From the NCBI RefSeq assembly GCF_050433445.1, contig NZ_JBNPXF010000016.1, positions 1 through 64,000 of the forward strand: a stretch of DNA of 64,000 nt, read 5' to 3'. This document shows, in pieces, positions 7,983 to 17,025 of the stretch; the first letter of the stretch is position 1, and every line of letters starts with the position of its first letter. A model generated the notes under the pieces. It was not told where the DNA came from and searched no databases. It worked only from the letters and a program-made list of their open reading frames with translations. The translations under genes were made by a program, and so were the position numbers. The DNA is from Kroppenstedtia sanguinis. Its GTDB lineage: Bacteria; Bacillota; Bacilli; Thermoactinomycetales; DSM-45169.

Positions 7983-10382
7983 TCAGTTTTTGCTATCCTT
8001 TGCATTCAGTTCTTGGATCAGCTTTTCACCCTCAATGTCCAAGTTCGGCAGGATGCGGTCCAGCCACTTTGGCAGCCCCCAAGCCTTGTCACCGAAGAGA
8101 GCCATTACGGCGGGAACCAGCGCCATGCGAACCACAAAGGCATCAATTAAAATACCGATCGCCAATGCGAAACCGATTTGTTTGATCATGATATCATCGG
8201 TGAAGATGAAGCCTGCGAATACCGAGACCATAATAATCGCAGCAGCCACTACGACTCGACTGGCCTGTTCATATCCATGAATCACACTCTCTCTGCCTCG
8301 ATGTCCGTGGACATAAGACTCACGCATGGAAGAGACGAGGAACACCTGGTAGTCCATCGCCAGTCCGTAGAGGATTCCTGTGACGATGATAGGGATAAAG
8401 CTCAACAGGGGACCCCCGGTGTCAAATCCGAAGATGTCCTTGAACCATCCCCATTGGAACACGGCTGTGGTGATCCCGAAGGTCGCAAGTATGCTGAGCA
8501 GGAACCCAACGGTTGCCTTGATCGGGATCAGGATGGAACGAAAGACTAAGAGCAGAATGATCAGCGAGAGGATGACAATGATACCGATATAAATCGGGAA
8601 GACCTCCGCCAACTTTTCCGACATATCAATGGTGACTGCGGTGAATCCAGTCACCTGAAGCTTCACGTCGTGGTTTTTTGCTATCTTTGAATCTGTATCC
8701 CGCAGATCTTCTACAAGGTCTTTGGTTGCGGCATCGGATGGGCCTGTTTCGGGAATCAGGCTCAAGATAGCCAAGTCTCCCTCTTCTTTAACACCCATAG
8801 GCGATACCACTGAAACATCTTTCACCTTGTGCAGATCCTGGACGAGCTTATTCAGCACTTGCGGTGTGATCTTCTCAGAAGAATCTTTGGGTTTGGCGAC
8901 GATGAGAAGCGGACCGTTGAACCCTTCTCCGAAACTGTCGGAGATGGCGTCATAACTCTGCCGTTCGGAGGTATCCAAGTTAGCAGTACCGCCAGAGGGC
9001 ATCCCCAGTTCCATTTCTGTAGCGGGAATGGCCGCAACACCAAGGATGGCGATCACAGCGACAATGACAGGCCAACGGAATTTAACGATTCCCTGCACCC
9101 AGCTTTTCGCGAATCCATTTTGCTTTTCTGCTGCCTTGGAACGTCTCTTTTCGCGGGCCTTGTCGGAGCAGATGCGTTCACCCACCAGGCCGAGCAACGC
9201 CGGTAGCAGTGTGAGGGCGATCAACACGCTGAGTAAAACGGTAACCGCGGCAACGAGGGCCATCATGCTCAAGAAGGAAATACCGATCACGAACAATCCA
9301 CTCAAGGCGATGATCACCGTCAGCCCAGCAAAAAATACTGCGCTTCCTGCTGTGCCGATCGCTCGGCTTGCAGCTTCACGTGCGGTCAGTCCCTGGTCGA
9401 AAATGAGATTTCGCTGGCGATTCACGATAAACAGTGCATAATCGATACCCACTGCCAGTCCAATCATCAAGGCCAAAACAGGTGTGACAGATGTCATCGA
9501 AACATAGTTGGAAAGGGCGAAGGCACCGCCGACACCAATACCGACGCCGAAGAGCGCTGTCACGATGGGCAAACCAGCTGCAATGATCGACCCCAGCGTG
9601 ATGATCAGAACCGCTGCAGCGATAATCAATCCGTAAAACTCATTCGAACCGATCGGAATATCCAAGGCCTTAAGGGAATCACTTGGCAGTACAGTGATCC
9701 CGGTGCCGTCCTCCGCTTTGGAGACCTTATCAACAATGGAATTCAGAGCACTTTTGGGCAGAGAGGATTGCTGTTCAGTGAACTGGAATTGGAACAAGGC
9801 AACACTGCCGTCGGAGGAAATCAACACCCCAGGCACGGGCATTCCATCAATTACGAGCGGGCCATAGGGTAGGGAATCATTGTCGGGAGTCTGCCCTCCT
9901 TGGCCTTTGGCCTGTGCCTCGGCTTGGGCTTTGGCTTGTGCTTCGTCTTGAGCTTGGGTTCCGGCTTCCCCTTGAGCCTGTGCCTCAGCCTGGGCCTGTG
10001 CTTCAGCTTGTGCTTTGTCTTGAGAGGCTTCGTTTGCGGCGGCGGCAGCCAAATCAGCAGGGTTGATGACATACTTATTGTCATAAACCTCTTTCACTGC
10101 CTTGCTAATCGCAGCCAAGCGTTTCGGTGTGTCCAGCCGTTCTCCTTCGGATGCTTTAAACACGACACTGGCTTGATCGCCGGATGCTTCCGGTAATTCT
10201 TTCTCCAGTTCATCCAAAACCTTTTGCGATTCTGTGCCTTCCAGTTTCAACTCGGGACTGATACTTACACCATTCATGACGAGCATCGCAATGACGAGCC
10301 CAAGAATCAGAGCCCATCCGAAAATAAAATACCATGGCTTGTCGTAGGAGGTTTTTCCTATTCTGTACAACAATTTGGACAT
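7983..10382 (-). CDS. MMPL/RND-family membrane transporter (YdfJ-like)
   Basis: A 799-residue inner-membrane exporter with two repeats of a large extracytoplasmic loop followed by a membrane bundle; the conserved GLAVGIDYALFIVNRQR and GLAMDYQVFLVSSMRE motifs mark the proton-relay helices. The ATG at 10382 is preferred over a longer frame because it gives the family start MSKLLYRIGK and has an AAAAGGAG site. An unusual low-complexity Ala/Gln/Glu-rich stretch of about 45 residues, coded at about 9895-10030, lies in the first outer loop. It is preceded by a tetR gene on the same strand, so induction by a lipid, fatty acid or drug ligand is likely. Confidence 0.88.
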   Translation of the reverse strand: MSKLLYRIGKTSYDKPWYFIFGWALILGLVIAMLVMNGVSISPELKLEGTESQKVLDELEKELPEASGDQASVVFKASEGERLDTPKRLAAISKAVKEVYDNKYVINPADLAAAAANEASQDKAQAEAQAQAEAQAQGEAGTQAQDEAQAKAQAEAQAKGQGGQTPDNDSLPYGPLVIDGMPVPGVLISSDGSVALFQFQFTEQQSSLPKSALNSIVDKVSKAEDGTGITVLPSDSLKALDIPIGSNEFYGLIIAAAVLIITLGSIIAAGLPIVTALFGVGIGVGGAFALSNYVSMTSVTPVLALMIGLAVGIDYALFIVNRQRNLIFDQGLTAREAASRAIGTAGSAVFFAGLTVIIALSGLFVIGISFLSMMALVAAVTVLLSVLIALTLLPALLGLVGERICSDKAREKRRSKAAEKQNGFAKSWVQGIVKFRWPVIVAVIAILGVAAIPATEMELGMPSGGTANLDTSERQSYDAISDSFGEGFNGPLLIVAKPKDSSEKITPQVLNKLVQDLHKVKDVSVVSPMGVKEEGDLAILSLIPETGPSDAATKDLVEDLRDTDSKIAKNHDVKLQVTGFTAVTIDMSEKLAEVFPIYIGIIVILSLIILLLVFRSILIPIKATVGFLLSILATFGITTAVFQWGWFKDIFGFDTGGPLLSFIPIIVTGILYGLAMDYQVFLVSSMRESYVHGHRGRESVIHGYEQASRVVVAAAIIMVSVFAGFIFTDDIMIKQIGFALAIGILIDAFVVRMALVPAVMALFGDKAWGLPKWLDRILPNLDIEGEKLIQELNAKDSKN

Positions 10383-10515
10383 AGTGCGATATTGTCTCCT
10401 TTTATATGAGGATGTGTCTGATCCCATCCATCGCTGTAGGCGAATCTGCATGATCGTCACTGATCTCTTGTAAAAAAACACATAGCGGAACCGAGAACGA
10501 ATTACCAGACACGCT

Positions 10516-11130
10516 CTAGAATCCGTTTCGCAGATAGCTGAATACAGTGTTTAAGTATTGTTCAAAGGATGTTGCATCGCTTGGGGCTTCATCTGTGGAT
10601 TGGCCCGGAAGCAGTACACTGAGATTTCCGTCAATCAAAGGAATAATGGCCACGTAAACTGCGCCGGCGAGAAGTTGGGTGTACGCTTTGGGGTAAAGTT
10701 CATGAAATAAGTCGTTCAATAACTCCTGAGCCGCTGTTTGCAATCGGTGTATTACACTTAAGGTGTACGGTTCAAGTGTTGGATACTCTTTGGAAAGCGC
10801 TACGAGTTGGCGCATTTTTCGAATATATTCTGTTGTTAGTTGCATCTTGGTAAATTGGTACATCACATCCAACGGGGATGTGTTTTTAGGAATCTTATTG
10901 AGCACATCAATAAATTCGTCGACTCTGAATGGCACAACCCCCATCGCCACCGCTTCCTCCTTGCAGGAGTAGTAGTTGGCGAATGTTCTTCGGGAATAAC
11001 CGGCACGTTGTACCACATCCTCGATCACAAAGCCGTCGAGACCACGTTCCAGTGTAAGTTGGAATGCAGTTTCTGCTAGGGTGTGTGCCGTAACCTCCTT
11101 TTTAAGTTCACGCAAGCTGAGTTTATTCAT
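10516..11130 (-). CDS. TetR/AcrR-family transcriptional regulator
   Basis: A 204-residue protein with a typical TetR N-terminal helix-turn-helix (TLERGLDGFVIEDVVQRAGYSRRTFANYYSCKEE, about residues 27-60) and an all-helical ligand-binding C-terminal half. It is immediately upstream of the mmpL gene on the same strand, so it probably represses its own operon and the exporter. Palindromic DNA consistent with an operator lies just upstream of its start. Confidence 0.88.
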   Translation of the reverse strand: MNKLSLRELKKEVTAHTLAETAFQLTLERGLDGFVIEDVVQRAGYSRRTFANYYSCKEEAVAMGVVPFRVDEFIDVLNKIPKNTSPLDVMYQFTKMQLTTEYIRKMRQLVALSKEYPTLEPYTLSVIHRLQTAAQELLNDLFHELYPKAYTQLLAGAVYVAIIPLIDGNLSVLLPGQSTDEAPSDATSFEQYLNTVFSYLRNGF

Positions 11131-11185
11131 CTTTCATCATTCACTTCCATTCAAGGTGAACATGTTTTGCTGGTGAATACTTTAT

Positions 11186-11230
11186 CACAAATTGCCCATT
11201 GTGCAATATTTCATATTAGGCAATTTTGTG
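11186..11230. promoter_or_regulatory. Candidate operator/promoter of the tetR-mmpL unit
   Basis: Nested inverted repeats: an outer pair CACAAATTGCC / GGCAATTTTGTG (11186-11196 and 11219-11230) and an inner 17-bp palindrome ATTGCCCATTGTGCAAT (11191-11207). On the minus strand a possible -35 (TTGCAC) falls inside the palindromic block. The site is about 60 bases upstream of the regulator gene. Confidence 0.55.
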
Positions 11231-11457
11231 TACGATCAAAATCATATACACAGTCAGCTATTGTTTTAATTTACTCGAAGCGTGTGGATTATTCATATTT
11301 GGATAGGGAGAACGTGTTCGACCTCGCGACCATTGCAAGGAAATGAAGGCGAGGCCGTTTTAAGGTGGGTCTGATCCACCTTTGCCGGAGGGCGAGCCTG
11401 TGTGACCGTCTCTGATCTCTTGCAAACTACGCAAAGGACCTCTGCCGATTGTAGTGC

Positions 11458-11800
11458 CTGTAGGAACAAAAGTCACTTATTTAGCACAGGATCTCTTCCC
11501 TAGGGGGCAAGACGTGAAAACGAACCGACTCCCTCGATATGCAGGGAGCCGGTGTTTTTGTTACATAAAATCCCTTACCAATGGCTTCACCAGGTCGATG
11601 GGGATGGCGAAGCTGATGGCTTGGGAGGGATAGACGACGAGGGTGTTGATCAGGGGGCCGCCGCTGTTTCCCGAATTGATGGCTGCATCGGTCTGGATCA
11701 CATGGCCAAAGCGTCGCTCCCGCAAGTTGAGTGGACGATCTTTCCCGCTGACCACCCCCAGTGTGACGGAATGGTGGAGACCGAGGGGGTTACCGCCAGG
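11458..11800 (-). pseudogene. Partial duplicate of the trypsin-like protease gene (3' part plus terminator)
   Basis: This stretch is a diverged copy of 22927-23290, including the downstream terminator hairpin (copy at about 11526-11558). It retains the coding region for the serine active-site block (AINSGNSGGPLIN; the intact copy has AINPGNSGGP) through to the stop at 11561. An in-frame deletion of eight residues follows the active site, and the first two thirds of the gene, with the catalytic His and Asp, are missing. It cannot encode an active enzyme. The stretch 11131-11457 holds no recognisable gene. Confidence 0.85.
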
Positions 11801-11885
11801 GAGGAGTAACTAGACCACTTTTTTTGTTATGGGGATTCGATTATTTTTATAGGCAGTTTTGTCGATCATGGTACCCTAAATTCAG

Positions 11886-12183
11886 GTTTCAATTCCTCAT
11901 AGGTACGTTAGAAACACACCTTACATTATTCAGGATTATTTGATCCCGATCTCGTTTCAATTCCTCATAGGTACGTTAGAAACCGTAGTTAATGGAGAAA
12001 CAAAACACCCCAGACGGGTGTTTCAATTCCTCATAGGTACGTTAGAAACAGGTGCTGGGCTATTTTCTTGACAGACGGTTTCCTAGGTTTCAATTCCTCA
12101 TAGGTACGTTAGAAACTGGACAAAGGGACAAATTGACAAATTCAAGGAGGAATGTTTCAATTCCTCATAGGTACGTTAGAAAC
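11886..12183 (-). CRISPR. CRISPR array 1: 5 repeats, 4 spacers
   Basis: Five identical 30-bp repeats (start GTTTCAATTCCTC, end GGTACGTTAGAAAC) at 11886, 11954, 12020, 12087 and 12154, separated by spacers of 36-38 bases. The repeat end ATTGAAAC on the minus strand is the usual 3' end of type I-B/III repeats, and a leader lies on the right. The array is therefore most likely transcribed leftwards. No cas gene is in the window, so the interference machinery must be elsewhere. Confidence 0.97.
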
Positions 12184-12400
12184 CCATCAAAAGCCCAGTA
12201 CAAAGCCAATCTATCGATACTCTAATCATACAGAATAGTCCTGACGGAAACAATAGGAATCGCGATACAGCTTGCTACATCTAGTGATTCAGCCAGTTTG
12301 GTTTTGTCGTCGATCCCCAGGGGTTTTTACACTACTGGGGGTCGACAACAAGATTTTTTGATCTACGATACGAACTGATCCCATCATTTACCTTTTATAT
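12184..12400 (-). promoter_or_regulatory. CRISPR leader 1
   Basis: About 217 bases, nearly identical to the sequence beside array 2. It contains a long imperfect hairpin at 12306-12349 (GTCGTCGATCCCCAG opposite CTGGGGGTCGACAAC). Its position next to the perfect repeat end and its duplication mark it as the leader with the crRNA promoter. Confidence 0.8.
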
Positions 12401-12629
12401 ACTTCTCCCGTAAACCGTGGCCGCCTGTCTGCGGCGGCTACTCGGCGGTGGCGTTGACCCTGCCGCTCGTTACTATTTCTATCCATAGAATAGAACAGAT
12501 ATGCGTTTTTCGTCCAATAACTAAAACCGACCGGAAAAAGGTCGGAAAAATAGCGAAAAAAAGCGGAGGAAAAACGGAAATAATAATAATGAGTGGTTTC
12601 AATCAAAGACATTGGGCTATATGCCGGGT

Positions 12630-12969
12630 CAGGGCTGTTGATTAACCAGAAAATGGGAAACGGAAGGGAGTCGTGTGCTGCCAAAGCGACCTTTGTGCCA
12701 CAGGCACTACAATTTGAATTCAAGGTTGCGCCACAGGCACTACAATTTAAAAAGCTGAAGCTCTAGATTAAAGAAGCCATCCTGCCCAGCGGAGAAGTCT
12801 TACGAGAGGGGGTTAGGGGCAACCTCCTCCCTGTGTTGCTTCCGTAAGGCTTTGCTCCTGCCCGATGGTCAAATTTGGAGCGGCCAGTTTTCACTTCCTT
12901 GCCGGATGGCAACGGTCGCGTGGGTGAACACGATCTCCCCACCCAAAATATAGCTGATCAACACGCCTG
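12630..12969 (-). repeat. MITE-A copy 2 with 9-bp target duplication
   Basis: A 340-bp element bounded by the shared terminal repeats. It is flanked by perfect copies of ATGCCGGGT (12621-12629 and 12970-12978). Two diverged copies of a GCACTACAATTT-containing unit lie in tandem near 12695-12750. The adjoining stretch 12401-12629 shows no recognisable gene. Confidence 0.92.
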
Positions 12970-13094
12970 ATGCCGGGTGTCTTTTTTTGTTGGTGGATAG
13001 GTATTTGATTTTAGAAGGTTCTACATAGGTTTCAGACTTCATTTGCTGTTAGTGTATGAAAATCGTTCAAAAATGGACGGTTTTTGCGCTTATC

Positions 13095-14237
13095 TTAGGA
13101 TTCTTCTGTCGAGGCCCCAAACACTTTTTTCAGGAGGGGTGGGGTGATCAATGTCGTCAGGATGACCACGATAATAATAGATGTATAGAATTTCGGTGCC
13201 AAAATTCCTGCTTCCAAACCGATGGCGGCAATAATCAAAGCGACTTCCCCCCTCGAGATCATGCCAGCACCAATCCCTATGGATGAACGCATGTTAAATC
13301 CGGTTAAACGGGCGCCGATCCCACTGCCAATCCATTTGGTAGCGACGGCAAGTACAGATAAACCTAAAATGAAGCCCATCTGTTCCCCTAACCCCTGGAA
13401 GGAGACCGAGATCCCGATACTTACAAAAAAGATCGGGACAAAAATGGCGTAGGCGATGGGTTCCAGCTTCTGTTCCACCTCCTTTTTATGTGGTGTGTAG
13501 GAAATGGCCAAGCCGGCGGCAAATGCGCCGATGATTCCCGCAACCCCCAACTCTTCAGACAAATAAGCAAAGCCAAAACAGATGATCAATCCGGCACTAA
13601 TGACAGCTTCTGATACCCGTAGGGAAGCAAACCATTTCATCATCCAAGGGACTAACTTCCAACCGATCGGGATCGCCAGTATAAAAAACAATACTTTTTG
13701 ACCAATGACCATGCCCAAACTCACGTCTCCAGTCCCGGCAAAACTCATCAGAAAGGCGAGGAGGACGACGACCAGGATGTCATCGACGACGGCAGCTCCT
13801 AAGATGGTGACGCTCTCTCTCGATTGGAGTTGGCCCAGATCCCGCAAAGTCTGAACGGTGATACTCACCGAAGTTGCCGAAAGTAGTAACCCCAGAAACC
13901 ATGCGGGGATGTCTTCCATTCCCATGGCTTTTCCCGCTAGGTACCCACCCAACAAGGGAAGAATAACGCCTCCCACTGCTACGGCTAGGGACGAATTTCT
14001 GTTTCGGTTCATTTCTTTGAGATCCGTTTCCAGTCCGGCCATGAACATCAGCAGTAACACGCCGATCTGACTCAGTTCCTCCATTATTTTCGAATCTTGG
14101 ATCCATCCGAGCATAGCAGGACCGATGATGATCCCTATAACCAATTGGCCCAAAACGGCAGGTTGTTTTAGCCTGACGCTGAGATCTCCGGCTAATTTAG
14201 TACTGAGTAAGATGATCAGTAGTTTAAAGAAAAACAC
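13095..14237 (-). CDS. Cation/proton antiporter (CPA2 family, KefB/NapA-like)
   Basis: A 380-residue membrane protein with about twelve hydrophobic segments and the CPA2 signatures LGQLVIGIIIGP, GLETDLKEM and GAAVVDDILVVVLLA, the last holding the two acidic residues of the ion-binding site. It lacks the C-terminal TrkA-N domain of KefB/C, so it is an NapA/YhaU-type core. The GTG at 14237 was chosen because it has a strong AAGGAGG site 8 bases upstream; the longer frame runs into a terminator hairpin. It exchanges Na+ or K+ for protons across the membrane. Confidence 0.88.
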   Translation of the reverse strand: MFFFKLLIILLSTKLAGDLSVRLKQPAVLGQLVIGIIIGPAMLGWIQDSKIMEELSQIGVLLLMFMAGLETDLKEMNRNRNSSLAVAVGGVILPLLGGYLAGKAMGMEDIPAWFLGLLLSATSVSITVQTLRDLGQLQSRESVTILGAAVVDDILVVVLLAFLMSFAGTGDVSLGMVIGQKVLFFILAIPIGWKLVPWMMKWFASLRVSEAVISAGLIICFGFAYLSEELGVAGIIGAFAAGLAISYTPHKKEVEQKLEPIAYAIFVPIFFVSIGISVSFQGLGEQMGFILGLSVLAVATKWIGSGIGARLTGFNMRSSIGIGAGMISRGEVALIIAAIGLEAGILAPKFYTSIIIVVILTTLITPPLLKKVFGASTEES

Positions 14238-14278
14238 GATTAATCCCTCCTTCAGGACTGTTTTTTTCAAAAAAAACA

Positions 14279-14305
14279 GAGGAGCCCCTTGGTGACAGGC
14301 TCCTC
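14279..14305 (-). terminator. Terminator or attenuator upstream of the antiporter
   Basis: An 8-bp stem GAGGAGCC/GGCTCCTC followed on the minus strand by a run of eight Ts. It would end the transcript of the secreted-protein gene before the antiporter gene. Confidence 0.75.
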
Positions 14306-14400
14306 CAGAAACGAACACTACTATTCAATTAGTATGATCATACTTGAAAATCCGTACAAATTCAACCCGATCATTCACAGGTCAGAGGCGGTTTCCTCTA

Positions 14401-14820
14401 TTAACCGTTATAGGGGTAGACGGAGTATTTTACTTTGAGATCCAAACCATTACGAGGTTTTTCGAAGCGGAAATAGTAATTTCCACTGGGGACATCCCAG
14501 GCGGCAATATCTATCCCATCCGTGCGGATCGCTACCTTATTGCCCATCTCCACATTTGAACCGGCTTCATATAGTGTGACCACAAAATAGTCAAAGTCAG
14601 TTGCCTCCGCTACATATGTTGCATAGGTATCCAATTGCAAGTTCCCTCTCTTTTCATCATGGGTAAATACAGGTGTATCGACTGTCTCTTTAAACGTTAC
14701 TGTTTCACTAAGATATTCGCTGGTACCTACTTCACTGGCTGTCGCGACATTAGCACTTACACTAAACAAAGAGAGCACAACCACGAAAACTGACCCCAGC
14801 ACAAATGGCTTGATCTTCAT
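14401..14820 (-). CDS. Small secreted protein of unknown function
   Basis: A 139-residue protein with a clear Sec signal peptide (positive start, hydrophobic core VLGSVFVVVLSLFSVSA, likely cleavage after ATA or ASA near residue 28). The mature part of about 110 residues is rich in beta-branched and aromatic residues and looks like a single beta-sandwich domain. It has no cysteine pair and no catalytic motif that I recognise. A good GGAGG site precedes the ATG. A single-gene transcript ending at the terminator at 14279-14305 is likely. Confidence 0.75.
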   Translation of the reverse strand: MKIKPFVLGSVFVVVLSLFSVSANVATASEVGTSEYLSETVTFKETVDTPVFTHDEKRGNLQLDTYATYVAEATDFDYFVVTLYEAGSNVEMGNKVAIRTDGIDIAAWDVPSGNYYFRFEKPRNGLDLKVKYSVYPYNG

Positions 14821-15138
14821 AAAAACTCCTCCATCTCTTTAGGTTGTTTATAATATTCAATGTTCATATTTTTAATCGTCTCTCTGGGTGACTGAAACTT
14901 CTGCCATTATTTATGGGATCTCCACTATAATATAAACCCCCTTACAAAGGGGGTGAACGAAGGCATTAAGTATGGATATTGTGCCAAAAGGCATCCTTTC
15001 CTGAATCCCCTTCAGGGCCCCCAAGACGGCTTGTCGGAACTCAGCCACATCCTCTTTGGTGGCACCGTCGATAGATCCTCCTTGGAGACCATGCTGTTCT
15101 TAACTTGGTAACCATTACATCGGAAGAGGCTGTGGCAG
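14821..15138. other. Intergenic region left of CRISPR array 2
   Basis: About 320 bases without an intact gene. A minus-strand stretch at about 14985-15075 can be read as a short charged helix (TKEDVAEFRQAVLGAL) but has no start signal or partner frame, so it is at most a gene remnant. A short hairpin AACCCCC/GGGGGT lies at 14936-14953. Confidence 0.4.
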
Positions 15139-15773
15139 CATTCAATTCCTCATAGGTACGTTAGAAACCCTGAGTCCACCGTTTTCCATCCCAAATCAGC
15201 CAACCGCCGTTTCAATTCCTCATAGGTACGTTAGAAACGTTGTTGCAGGGGTGTGGGTTTTGACATGGTTCTAGTTTCAATTCCTCATAGGTACGTTAGA
15301 AACGCTTTTCAGCAACTCGTTTAATATCAACCCCATTCGGTTTCAATTCCTCATAGGTACGTTAGAAACGGAAGGACCGTCACAATTGCACCCATCACAG
15401 ATTTACAGTTTCAATTCCTCATAGGTACGTTAGAAACCGAAATTTTGTCATCCTTTTTTAGAGAGCGAGTCGAGGTTTCAATTCCTCATAGGTACGTTAG
15501 AAACTTTATTTCCCTAATACAATTGATTCAAGAGATTCTGTTTCAATTCCTCATAGGTACGTTAGAAACGGGCCAGCCTCTCGACAAGAGGTTCTGGAAG
15601 AAGGTTGGGGTTTCAATTCCTCATAGGTACGTTAGAAACAAACACCCGAGTATAGACCTGCTTCAACGTTTCCCGAGTTTCAATTCCTCATAGGTACGTT
15701 AGAAACTTTGCTTTCTGCTCTGCATGGAAAACGGTGATATCAAGTTTCAATTCCTCATAGGTACGTTAGAAAC
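15139..15773 (-). CRISPR. CRISPR array 2: 10 repeats, 9 spacers
   Basis: Ten copies of the same 30-bp repeat as array 1, at 15139, 15209, 15274, 15340, 15408, 15475, 15540, 15610, 15677 and 15744, with spacers of 35-40 bases. The leftmost copy has lost its first two bases (CA for GT), as leader-distal repeats often do. This agrees with the leader on the right and leftward transcription. None of the spacers is visibly shared with array 1. Confidence 0.97.
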
Positions 15774-15991
15774 CCGTCTAAAGCCCAGTACAAAGCCAAT
15801 CTGCCGATACTCTAATCATACAGAAAAGTCCTGACGGAAACAATAGGAATCGCCATACAGCTTGTTACATCTAGTGATTCAGCCGGTTTGGTTTTGTCGT
15901 CGATCCCCAGGGGTTTTTACACTACTGGGGGTCGACGACAAGATTTTTTGATCTACGATACGAACTGATCCCATCATTTTACCTTTTGTAT
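15774..15991 (-). promoter_or_regulatory. CRISPR leader 2
   Basis: About 218 bases almost identical to leader 1, starting with CCGTCTAAAGCCCAGTAC next to the last repeat. The hairpin at 15896-15939 is complete here (GTCGTCGATCCCCAG opposite CTGGGGGTCGACGAC). The stretch 15992-16167 to its right has no recognisable gene. Confidence 0.8.
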
Positions 15992-16167
15992 GGTGTCGAT
16001 GAGCATTCGGAATTCAAAAAAGCAATAGACCACCCTGACTCGTGCGGTCCTATGGTAAAATAAACCATGGTAGTAGCTAAGGGCGGGCGGTCACACTGAC
16101 CCTCGATCGAGAGGGGGTGAGGAAATGGGGGGGCCGTGGGATGCACAAAGCAACCTCCCTTGAAAAT

Positions 16168-16252
16168 CATTCTGCGATGAAAATTCCGTGGGATAATTGG
16201 CCCGTTGACGGACGCTCTCCGACGGAATACCCCCTAATTATATCGCAGAATG
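16168..16252. repeat. 85-bp inverted-repeat element
   Basis: Perfect 11-bp terminal inverted repeats CATTCTGCGAT / ATCGCAGAATG enclose 63 bases with weaker internal pairing. It is not the same as the CAGG-ended MITEs. It could be a solo mobile element or a structured upstream region; no second copy was seen in this window. Confidence 0.5.
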
Positions 16253-16345
16253 GAGTTTCTACGATGAATATTCCCCTCCGCTAGGGTGAAAATTACTCTA
16301 ACAATCATTTAATTGTAATAGTCAGCGGCGCTACACTTTATAATA

Positions 16346-16357
16346 AAATGATCATTT
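16346..16357. promoter_or_regulatory. Palindrome AAATGATCATTT, candidate ArsR/CadC operator
   Basis: A perfect 12-bp palindrome next to a TATAAT-like sequence (16340-16345), about 90 bases upstream of the truncated ArsR-family gene. CadC/SmtB-type repressors bind AT-rich inverted repeats overlapping their own promoters, so this is a plausible relic operator. Confidence 0.45.
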
Positions 16358-16445
16358 GATTATTAGAGGAAGGTGAGTCTATAGCGGACGATCGTTAGAT
16401 ATTTACTGTTACGACAAAGGGAAAGTATAACGGGTTCAGTCCTCA

Positions 16446-16640
16446 TTGGAAACGGAAGATTTTATGGGGACAGTCCAGTTGTTTAAAGCGCTGGCGGATC
16501 CAACCCGAATGAAGATCGCCTATGCCTTGGTTCAAGAAGAGGAGTTGTGTGTCTGTAATGTGGCTAACATCATCAGTTCCACTTTGGCGACTGCATCTCA
16601 CCATCTCCGGCTCCTCCGGAAGTTGATTTATTCTATGGCA
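16446..16640 (+). pseudogene. Truncated ArsR/CadC-type metal-responsive repressor
   Basis: About 55 residues of an ArsR-family winged-helix protein: ALADPTRMKIAYAL (helix 1-2), the CadC-type metal motif ELCVCNV and the recognition helix TLATASHHLRLLRKL. After this the sequence switches to an unrelated frame, and the wing and C-terminal helix of the usual 120-residue protein are absent. The metal-binding CVC is intact, but a stable DNA-binding dimer is unlikely. No efflux ATPase gene follows; the 3' part is replaced by a PIN-domain fragment. Confidence 0.8.
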
Positions 16641-16699
16641 AGATGCTGGTGACTTTTTCGGCGTTCTTTATGAATAAGGATAATATATATTGGAGATTG

Positions 16700-16950
16700 A
16701 CCGCAGGTTCCCGGATGTGGGATCAGTATCTGTCACGCCTGGAGTCTGAATTGATCTACACCCCAACAGACACGACCGTTTTTGAAGCTCCTCCGATCAG
16801 AGATGAGAAGGATCGTCCTATCTTGGTCTCAGCGATCTTTTCCCAACCGGATATCTTGTCACTGGGGAAATGGATTTTCACACTGAGGAGATTCGGGAGT
16901 CTACACTCCTTCAGATTTCCTTCGTGATTTTACATAAACAAAGAAATAAT
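16700..16950 (+). pseudogene. C-terminal fragment of a PIN-domain toxin gene, frameshifted
   Basis: The frame reads YLSRLESELIYTP, then the PIN_3-family block RDEKDRPILVSAI and QPDIL; the expected continuation VTGEMDFHTEEI lies in the next frame. One base is therefore lost near 16858. RDxKDxPIL and TGDxD are the two acidic metal-binding blocks at the C-terminal half of COG1569 PIN ribonucleases. The N-terminal half is missing. It is fused to the truncated repressor, so both are relics. Confidence 0.6.
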
Positions 16951-17025
16951 GTAATTGAAGGATTAACAGAGGGATTTAGGGGATTCCCAAGCGGAGGGGA
17001 GAATTTTTCCATTACATCCCCTTAC

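Noticed and set aside
9900..10196. Plus-strand frame rich in Leu/Gly/Cys opposite the MmpL gene
   Set aside because: It is the complement of the Ala/Gln repeat of the exporter gene and has no ribosome site.
12388..12723. 111-codon minus-strand frame
   Set aside because: It runs through the MITE-A terminal repeat; similar frames recur in every MITE-A copy and are by-products of the element.
15445..15693. 82-codon frame with repeated SIPHRYVRN segments
   Set aside because: It is a translation of the CRISPR repeats and not a protein gene.
11886..15991. cas genes around the CRISPR arrays
   Set aside because: No frame in 11-17 kb shows Cas1, Cas2, Cas3, Cas6 or RAMP motifs; the neighbours are an antiporter and a secreted protein.
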